Shown piece by piece: positions 50,545-57,457 of a DNA stretch of 57,457 bases (position 1 is its first letter; the number at the start of each line of letters is the position of its first letter). Under the pieces are notes generated by a model that ran no database searches, was not told the DNA's origin, and was given only the letters and a program-made list of their open reading frames with translations. Where the stretch lies: the NCBI RefSeq assembly GCF_023653175.1, contig NZ_JAMNXL010000003.1, positions 1 to 57,457 on the forward strand, written 5' to 3'. The translations under genes and the position numbers were made by a program. The DNA comes from Erythrobacter sp. Lineage in GTDB: Bacteria; Pseudomonadota; Alphaproteobacteria; Sphingomonadales; Sphingomonadaceae.

Positions 50545-51897
50545 ATGGCTGACGAATACGACTATGATCTCTTCACCATCGGCGCAGGCTCGGGCGGGGT
50601 GCGCGCCAGTCGCATTGCCGCCGCCCACGGCGCGCGTGTCGCGGTCGCCGAGGAGTACCGCGTCGGCGGCACTTGCGTCATCCGCGGCTGCGTGCCCAAG
50701 AAGATGCTCGTCTACGGCGCGCACTTCGCCGAGGACCTCGTCGACGCCCAGCATTTCGGCTGGACCATCGGCGAGAAGAGCTTCGACTGGGCGGCCTTGC
50801 GCGATCATGTGCAGAAGGACGTTAGCCGGCTCGAGGGGCTCTATGGGCAGACCCTCGGCAACCACAATGTCACCATCTATGCCGAGCGCGCGACGATCAC
50901 CGGGACGCACGAGATCACGCTGGCGAGCGGCAAGGTGGTTACTGCCAAGTACATCCTCGTTGCCACCGGCGCGCGCCCGCTGGTGCCGAGCTTCCCCGGC
51001 AGTGAGCATGTCATCACCTCGAACGAGGCGTTCCACCTGGGACAGCTCCCGCGCCGCATCCTGATCGCCGGCGGGGGCTATATCGCCAATGAATTCGCCG
51101 GGATCTTCAACGAATTCGGCTGCAAGGTGACGATCGCCAACCGCTCGGACACGATCCTGCGGAGCTACGACGCTTCCCTACGCGACCGGCTACTCCAGAT
51201 CTCGATGGTCAAGGGCATCCACTTCCTCTTCAACACCGAGTTCGAGAGTATCGAAAAGCAAGCTGATGGCACGCTGCTGGTCAAGCTGACCGGGCAGGAG
51301 CCGGAAGAATATGACGCGGTGATGGTCGCCACTGGGCGCGTGCCCAACACCGAAGGGCTCGGGCTCGAGGCAGTCGGCGTCGAACTCGGCAAGAAGGGCG
51401 AGATCGTGGTCGATGCCTTCAGCAAGACCAACATCGACCACATCTATGCCGTGGGCGACGTGACCGACCGAGTGCAGCTCACCCCCGTGGCGATCCGCGA
51501 GGGCCAGGCCTTTGCCGACAGCGTGTTCGGCGAGGGCGAACCCTATGCGGTCGACCATTCCTGCGTGCCCAGTGCCGTCTTCAGCCACCCGCCCATCGCC
51601 GCTGTCGGCCTGACCGAAAGCGAGGCGCGCAACACGCTCGGCAATATCAAGGTTTACCAGTCGGACTTTCGCCCGATGAAGAACGTGGTCGCCGGGCGCA
51701 ACGAGCGCAGCCTCTACAAGATGATCGTCGATGCCGCGAATGACCGGATCGTCGGCATCCACATGATCGGCCCCGAAGCGCCCGAAATCATGCAGGCCGC
51801 CGCGATCGCGGTGAAGGCGAAGCTCACCAAGGCCGATTTCGACGCGACGGTGGCGATCCACCCGACTATGGCCGAGGAACTGGTGCTGTTCAAATAG
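50545..51897 (+). CDS. gor: Glutathione-disulfide reductase
   Basis: DYDLFTIGAGSGGVRASRIAAAHGARVAVAEEYRVGGTCVIRGCVPKKMLVY; C-terminal VAIHPTMAEELVLFK. Confidence 0.94.
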   Translation: MADEYDYDLFTIGAGSGGVRASRIAAAHGARVAVAEEYRVGGTCVIRGCVPKKMLVYGAHFAEDLVDAQHFGWTIGEKSFDWAALRDHVQKDVSRLEGLYGQTLGNHNVTIYAERATITGTHEITLASGKVVTAKYILVATGARPLVPSFPGSEHVITSNEAFHLGQLPRRILIAGGGYIANEFAGIFNEFGCKVTIANRSDTILRSYDASLRDRLLQISMVKGIHFLFNTEFESIEKQADGTLLVKLTGQEPEEYDAVMVATGRVPNTEGLGLEAVGVELGKKGEIVVDAFSKTNIDHIYAVGDVTDRVQLTPVAIREGQAFADSVFGEGEPYAVDHSCVPSAVFSHPPIAAVGLTESEARNTLGNIKVYQSDFRPMKNVVAGRNERSLYKMIVDAANDRIVGIHMIGPEAPEIMQAAAIAVKAKLTKADFDATVAIHPTMAEELVLFK

Positions 51898-51921
51898 GGG
51901 CGCGCCAGAGGGGGATCGGCG

Positions 51922-52644
51922 ATGAACGTAAATGGCAAGGCGGTGCTGCTGACCGGCGGCAGCGCAGGCATCGGGCGCGAGATCGCGCGGCAATTGCAGG
52001 CCAAGGGCGCAGCTGTGCTGCTCACCGGGCGCGATCCTGCGCGGCTGGCGGCGATGGCGGCGGAAGGGTTCGAGACCCTCGCCGCCGATCTGTCGAGCGC
52101 GGCGGGCGTCGATGCGCTGGTCGCAGGCCTGGGCGAGCGGCCGGTTGATATTCTCATCAACAATGCCGGCCTCGGCGTGGCGCATGATGTGCGCAATGCC
52201 TTGCCCGATCCCGATGCGGCGGACGGGTGTCTTTATGCCAACCTATCAGCGCCGATCCGCCTGATCTCCGCGCTGCTCCCGCGCCTGCGGGCCCGGCCGG
52301 AAGCGGCGATCATCAACGTCACCAGCGGCCTTGCGATCGCGCCCAACACCGCCAGTTCGGTCTATTGCGCCAGCAAGGCGGGCCTGCGCTCCTACACCAT
52401 GGCCCTGCGCGCGCAGCTGGCGGGCGAGCCGATCCACGTGATCGAGGCGCTGCCGCCGGTGGTCGACACCCAGATGACCGCCGATCGCGACATGTCCAAG
52501 ATGCCGCCGCAGGAATGCGCCCGCCAGATCATCGCAGCGCTGGAGAACAATCGGCCCGAGGCCAATGTCGGCATGGTGAAGCTGCTGCGCGCGGTCTATT
52601 CGCTCTCGCCCGCACTGGCGCGCAGTGTGATGCGGCGGTTCTAG
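51922..52644 (+). CDS. SDR family oxidoreductase
   Basis: GKAVLLTGGSAGIGREIARQLQAKGAAVLLTGRDPARL; NNAG; SSVYCASKAGL (YxxxK). Confidence 0.9.
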   Translation: MNVNGKAVLLTGGSAGIGREIARQLQAKGAAVLLTGRDPARLAAMAAEGFETLAADLSSAAGVDALVAGLGERPVDILINNAGLGVAHDVRNALPDPDAADGCLYANLSAPIRLISALLPRLRARPEAAIINVTSGLAIAPNTASSVYCASKAGLRSYTMALRAQLAGEPIHVIEALPPVVDTQMTADRDMSKMPPQECARQIIAALENNRPEANVGMVKLLRAVYSLSPALARSVMRRF

Positions 52645-53744
52645 GCGCCGAGGCGGGCGGGCGAGAAGGTCTTGAACGTCAGCCCCGCCTCCGCCGCGTC
52701 CTCGGGGAAGGGCAGTCCCAGCGCCGCCGCCGCCGCGACCCGCGAGAGGGCAGGGGCAGTCTGGAACCCCGCGCCGCCTTGCCCGGCACACCATATGAAC
52801 CCCGCCGCGCCCGCCGCCGCGCCGATCACCGGCAGCTCGTCCGGGGCAAAGCTCCTGAGCCCCGCCCAGCTGTGGCTGATCCGGCGGATGGTTAGAGTAG
52901 TGGCCTGCTCCACCCGGTCCGCGGCGATTGCCTTGTCGAGCTCCTCGGCGGCCGCATCGCAGGGGTCGGACGGGGTCTGGTCCATGTGCGACGCCAGCAA
53001 CTGCCCCCGGCCTTCGGGGAGCAGGTAGAAGCCTTCGCCCACCGTCTTGGTGAAGGGCCAGCGGCTGACATCCTCGTCTTGCGGAGCGGCGAAGCTGATG
53101 ACCGTGCGACGGCGCGGTTCGATGCCCACCGGCGTCACGCCCGCCATCCGCGCGATCCCGTCCGCCCAGGCTCCGGCGGCGTTGACGAGGATCGGGGCGG
53201 AAAAGTCCCCCGCCGGGGTCGTGAGCCGCCACACATCGCCCTCGTGCGCGATTGCGCTCACCCGCGCCCCTGTCACCAGCGCACCGCCCGCCGCCTTGAG
53301 CGCCGCCGCGTGGGATTGGAGCATCGCGTGAGTATCGAGCTTCAGCGATCCATGGTCGATCAGCGCCGCGGCACAGGCCTCCGCCCGCAACACCGGCATC
53401 AGCCCGCGCGCTGCATCGGGGCCGACGCGGGTGTAGTTACAACCGAACTGGTGGTGCACCTCTTCCAGCGCATCAAGCGCGGCGATCTCGCCTTCCGCAG
53501 CAATATGCAGCGCCGGGTGGAGGCCGCCATGCTCCGCCAGCGCGCCCATGCTCAGCGCGGTGAGCGTGCGCACCACCGTCTCGCCCAGCCCGTAATGCGC
53601 AAAGGCCACCGAGCGACCCGAGGCGTGGTAGCCGGGCGCGCTCTCGGCCTCGAGCACCGTTACCGCAGCATGGGGCGCGATCCGAGCGGCTACCGACAGC
53701 CCCGCGATCCCGCCGCCGATCACCAGCACATCACTCCGCTTCAC
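52641..53744 (-). CDS. FAD-dependent oxidoreductase (DAO family)
   Basis: DVLVIGGGIAGLSVAARIAPHAAVTVLEAESAPGYHASGRSVAF; C-terminal GQGGAGFQTAPALSRVAAAAALG. Confidence 0.9.
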   Translation of the reverse strand: MKRSDVLVIGGGIAGLSVAARIAPHAAVTVLEAESAPGYHASGRSVAFAHYGLGETVVRTLTALSMGALAEHGGLHPALHIAAEGEIAALDALEEVHHQFGCNYTRVGPDAARGLMPVLRAEACAAALIDHGSLKLDTHAMLQSHAAALKAAGGALVTGARVSAIAHEGDVWRLTTPAGDFSAPILVNAAGAWADGIARMAGVTPVGIEPRRRTVISFAAPQDEDVSRWPFTKTVGEGFYLLPEGRGQLLASHMDQTPSDPCDAAAEELDKAIAADRVEQATTLTIRRISHSWAGLRSFAPDELPVIGAAAGAAGFIWCAGQGGAGFQTAPALSRVAAAAALGLPFPEDAAEAGLTFKTFSPARLGA

Positions 53745-53837
53745 TCGCTACCTCCCGCCACTTTTGCCACGTTGACGCCCCGCGCGCGCTAAGGCAACGC
53801 GTGTCGACAAGAGACCGCCCAAGAGAGGATCGCCGCC

Positions 53838-55370
53838 GTGTCCGCCAACATCGCCGAAATGGAACGCCGCCGCGAAGCTGCCCGGATGGGCGGGGGGGCC
53901 AAGCGCATCGAAGCCCAGCACGCCAAGGGCAAGCTGACCGCGCGCGAGCGGCTCGATGTGCTGCTCGACGAAGGCAGCTTCGAAGAGATCGACACCTATG
54001 TCGAGCATGACTGCATCGACTTCGGCATGGAGACCCAGCGCATCCCCGGTGACGGGGTAGTGACCGGCAGCGGCACCATTAATGGCCGGCTGGTCTATGT
54101 CTTCTCGCAGGATTTCACCGTCTTCGGCGGCTCGCTGTCCAAGCGCCACGCGGAGAAGATCTGCAAGGTGATGGATACCGCGATGAAGGTCGGCGCGCCG
54201 GTGATCGGCCTCAACGATTCGGGCGGGGCGCGGATTCAGGAAGGCGTTGCTTCGCTGGGCGGCTATGCCGAGGTTTTCCAGAGGAACGTGCTGGCAAGCG
54301 GCGTCATTCCCCAGATCAGCCTCATCATGGGGCCGTGCGCGGGCGGGGCGGTCTACAGCCCGGCGATGACCGACTTCATCTTCATGGTGAAGGATTCGAG
54401 CTACATGTTCGTCACCGGCCCGGACGTAGTGAAGACCGTCACCAACGAGGTCGTGACGCAGGAGGAACTGGGCGGGGCGATCACCCACACCACCAAGACC
54501 TCGGTTGCCGATCTCGCCTACGAGAACGATATCGAGGCGCTGCTCGCCACCCGGCGCTTCGTCGATTTCCTGCCGCTCTCCAACCGCGAGGCGGTGCCCG
54601 AACTGCCCACCAGCGACCCGTGGGACCGGCTGGAGATGAGCCTCGACACGCTCATCCCCGACAACGCCAACCAGCCCTACGACATGCACGAGGTCATCAC
54701 CAAGGTGCTGGACGAAGGCGATTTCTTCGAGATCCAGCCAGCGCACGCGGGCAACATCATCTGCGGCTTCGGCCGGGTGGAGGGGCGCACCGTCGGCGTG
54801 GTGGCCAACCAGCCGATGGTGCTGGCAGGCGTGCTCGACATCAATTCCTCGAAGAAAGCCGCGCGCTTCGTGCGCTTCTGCGACGCCTTCGAGATCCCGA
54901 TCCTGACGTTTGTGGACGTCCCCGGCTTCCTTCCGGGCACCGCGCAGGAGCTGGGCGGGATCATCAAGCACGGGGCCAAGCTGCTCTTCGCCTATGCCGA
55001 GGCGACCGTGCCCAAGATCACCGTCATCACCCGCAAGGCTTACGGCGGGGCCTATGACGTGATGGCGAGCAAGCACCTGCGGGGCGATTTGAACTACGCA
55101 TGGCCCACGGCGGAAATCGCGGTGATGGGCGCGAAGGGCGCGGTGGAGATCATCTTCCGCTCCGAAAAGGACGACCCCGCCAAAATCGCCGAGCGGACCA
55201 AGGAATACGAAGACCGCTTCGCCAACCCCTTCGTGGCGGCATCGCGCGGCTATATCGACGAGGTGATCCACCCGCACTCGACCCGCCGCCGGATCGCGCT
55301 GGGGCTAAGGAAGCTGCGGACGAAGCAGTTGGAGAACCCGTGGAAGAAGCATGACAATATTCCGCTATGA
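53838..55370 (+). CDS. pccB: Acyl-CoA (propionyl-CoA) carboxylase beta subunit
   Basis: Carboxyltransferase domain; [93 protein letters not shown] start. Confidence 0.93.
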   Translation: MSANIAEMERRREAARMGGGAKRIEAQHAKGKLTARERLDVLLDEGSFEEIDTYVEHDCIDFGMETQRIPGDGVVTGSGTINGRLVYVFSQDFTVFGGSLSKRHAEKICKVMDTAMKVGAPVIGLNDSGGARIQEGVASLGGYAEVFQRNVLASGVIPQISLIMGPCAGGAVYSPAMTDFIFMVKDSSYMFVTGPDVVKTVTNEVVTQEELGGAITHTTKTSVADLAYENDIEALLATRRFVDFLPLSNREAVPELPTSDPWDRLEMSLDTLIPDNANQPYDMHEVITKVLDEGDFFEIQPAHAGNIICGFGRVEGRTVGVVANQPMVLAGVLDINSSKKAARFVRFCDAFEIPILTFVDVPGFLPGTAQELGGIIKHGAKLLFAYAEATVPKITVITRKAYGGAYDVMASKHLRGDLNYAWPTAEIAVMGAKGAVEIIFRSEKDDPAKIAERTKEYEDRFANPFVAASRGYIDEVIHPHSTRRRIALGLRKLRTKQLENPWKKHDNIPL

Positions 55371-55624
55371 GTGACTTTTATCTCATACTTGGGGCTGGAT
55401 CGCTCTGCCTACTTGCCGTCTCCTTGCTCTCATGGCGGAAGGCATCCGAGGCTAATGCGTCCGGCGAGTTGATTGTCAGAACCGCCGGGCTAATGCCGGA
55501 ACTCGTTATCAGGCGCGTTGATAATCCAAAACGCTTCGCAGCCGAATTGATGTTCCTGCGCCTCGTTCCAGGGACAGCATTTGTTGCTAGCTGTATTGGA
55601 ATTTTGATGATGGGAATCTTGTGA
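55367..55624 (+). CDS. Small two-TM hypothetical membrane protein
   Basis: [85 protein letters not shown]; overlaps the pccB stop and the mce start. Confidence 0.65.
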   Translation: MSDFYLILGAGSLCLLAVSLLSWRKASEANASGELIVRTAGLMPELVIRRVDNPKRFAAELMFLRLVPGTAFVASCIGILMMGIL

Positions 55625-56076
55625 TGAAACTCGGCCGCTTGAACCACATCGGGGTCGCCACGCCCTCCATCGCGGACTCGATTGTGTTCTACCGCGACGT
55701 GATGGGCGCGACCAAGATTCACACGCCGTTCGACCTGCCCGAACAGGGCGTGAAGGTTTGCTTCGTCGACACCCCCGGCGCGGACGGGGCGATGAATGGC
55801 ACGCAGATCGAGCTGATCGAGCCGCTGGGGGAGAACTCCACGCTGGCAGGCTTCATCGCCAAGAACCCCTTGGGCGGGCAGCATCACCTGTGCTTTGAGG
55901 TGCCCGACATCGCCGAGGCCCGCAGCGAGTTCGAGGCGCTCGGCAAGCGCATCCTCGGCCCCACGCGGATCGGCGCGCACGGCACCCCTATCTTTTTCGT
56001 CCATCCCAAGGACATGGGCGGCATGCTTACCGAGATCATGGAGACCCCGCGCGAGGATGCGCACTGGTCGAATTGA
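55624..56076 (+). CDS. mce: Methylmalonyl-CoA epimerase
   Basis: [52 protein letters not shown]...LGGQHHLCFEVPDI...AHGTPIFFVHPKDMGGMLTEI. Confidence 0.93.
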   Translation: MKLGRLNHIGVATPSIADSIVFYRDVMGATKIHTPFDLPEQGVKVCFVDTPGADGAMNGTQIELIEPLGENSTLAGFIAKNPLGGQHHLCFEVPDIAEARSEFEALGKRILGPTRIGAHGTPIFFVHPKDMGGMLTEIMETPREDAHWSN

Positions 56077-56084
56077 GAACAAAC

Positions 56085-56171
56085 CCCCGCCCCGGACTTG
56101 ATCCGGGGCCCAGCTTCTTTTGACACCGGTGCAGAAGAAAGCGGGGCCCCGGCTCGGTGGCCGGGGCGGGG
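56085..56171. repeat. Inverted pair of extragenic palindromic units
   Basis: CCCCGCCCCGG (56085-56095) pairs perfectly with CCGGGGCGGGG (56161-56171); inner CCGGGGCCC/GGGCCCCGG. Confidence 0.75.
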
Positions 56172-56191
56172 AAATAAAGAGGTTGAAAAGA

Positions 56192-56977
56192 ATGTCCTAC
56201 GAAACCATCCGCGCTGAACGCGAAGGCCCGCTGCTCACCATCACCCTCAACCGCCCGGAGCGGCTCAATGCCATGCCGCCGAAGATGGCGGACGAGTTGG
56301 GGCAGGCGTTCTACGACCTCGGTGACGCGCGCGCAGTGCTGATCACCGGCGAGGGCAAGGGTTTTTGCTCGGGCGCGGACCTCTCCGCACGCGGCGACGG
56401 CAGCGCGCTGAGCGGCAAGGGCGGTAGCCATGAGGCGCTGATCAATCACTACAACCCCGCGATCAGCCAATTGCTGCGCGCGAGTGTGCCGGTGATCTGC
56501 GCGGTCAACGGCCCGGCGGCAGGTGTGGGGTGCAGCCTCGCGCTGGCGGCGGATTTCACCATTGCCGCCAAGAGCGCCTACTTCCTGCAAGCCTTCGTCA
56601 ACATCGGCCTCGTGCCCGATGGCGGCTCGACCTGGCTGCTGACCCGCGCCATCGGCCGCGCGCGCGCCACGCGGATGATGATGCTGGGCGAGAAGATTTC
56701 CGGCCAGCAGGCCGAGGAATGGGGTCTCGTCTACAAGTGCGTCGAGGATGCCGACCTGATGACCGAGGCGCGCGCGCTGGCCGAGAAGCTCGCGAACGGC
56801 CCGACGATCGCCTACGCCACAATGAAGCGCAACATCGCCACCGCGCTCGACCAGAACCTCCAGATGGTGCTGCTCGCCGAGGCCGAGGGCCAGCGCATCG
56901 CGGGCGCGACGAAGGACGCGATGGAGGGCGGCATGGCCTTCCTCCAGAAGCGCAAGGCGGAGTTCAAGGGTCAATAG
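56192..56977 (+). CDS. Enoyl-CoA hydratase/isomerase
   Basis: LLTITLNRPERLNAMPPKMADELGQAF; GEGKGFCSGADLS; CAVNGPAAGVGCSLALAADFTIAAKSAYFLQAFVNIGLVPDGGSTWLL. Confidence 0.93.
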   Translation: MSYETIRAEREGPLLTITLNRPERLNAMPPKMADELGQAFYDLGDARAVLITGEGKGFCSGADLSARGDGSALSGKGGSHEALINHYNPAISQLLRASVPVICAVNGPAAGVGCSLALAADFTIAAKSAYFLQAFVNIGLVPDGGSTWLLTRAIGRARATRMMMLGEKISGQQAEEWGLVYKCVEDADLMTEARALAEKLANGPTIAYATMKRNIATALDQNLQMVLLAEAEGQRIAGATKDAMEGGMAFLQKRKAEFKGQ

Positions 56978-57001
56978 TCGGCCAGACTATTGACCCGCAG
57001 C

Positions 57002-57062
57002 CCCCGCGAAGGCGGGGGCCCAGCTTCCTTTTGCGCCATGGATGCTGAAACAAGTTCAGCAT
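57002..57062. repeat. Extragenic repeat element with two hairpins
   Basis: CCCCCGC-gaag-GCGGGGG then GGGGGCCCAGCTTCCTTTTG (matches the 56105 unit), then ATGCTGAA-acaag-TTCAGCAT (57042-57062). Confidence 0.7.
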
Positions 57063-57079
57063 GACGGGATTATAGAGTG

Positions 57080-57457
<378 letters not shown>

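Noticed and set aside
53748-55277. 509-aa minus-strand ORF opposite pccB
   Set aside because: Antisense shadow; pccB on the + strand is clear.

Overview
GC-rich alphaproteobacterial chromosome segment. Gene content and style suggest Sphingomonadales/Erythrobacteraceae, but this is inferred from family recognition only. Most of the window is core metabolism: betaine-lipid synthesis (btaA-btaB), polyamine synthesis (carboxynorspermidine dehydrogenase, carboxynorspermidine decarboxylase, ornithine decarboxylase), a TonB receptor, a beta-oxidation cluster, exosortase-associated O-glycosylation genes, gltBD, two DEAD-box helicases, hemA, murI, plsY, dprA, sodC, topA, lepB-rnc-era, pgi, glutathione reductase, and a propionyl-CoA/methylmalonyl-CoA module cut by the right edge. 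I saw no CRISPR array, tRNA, rRNA, transposase or phage module. The most notable signals are these. (1) The ornithine decarboxylase leader has mutually exclusive pairings and an overlapping 40-codon uORF, which could be a polyamine-sensing arrest peptide. (2) The carboxynorspermidine operon has been split by an inserted cassette (DUF1851-like protein plus NHL-propeller lipoprotein) that carries a diverged ~81-nt copy of the nspC 5' end. (3) A LuxR-HTH / single-TM / EF-hand one-component protein is a possible membrane calcium sensor. (4) There are unexplained structured non-coding regions: the gltB leader, an orphan ~150-nt multi-hairpin intergenic stretch, and inverted extragenic repeat elements. 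(5) A small membrane protein ends at an in-frame amber codon followed by a further hydrophobic segment. Very long antisense ORFs in the supplied track are treated as GC-rich shadow ORFs.
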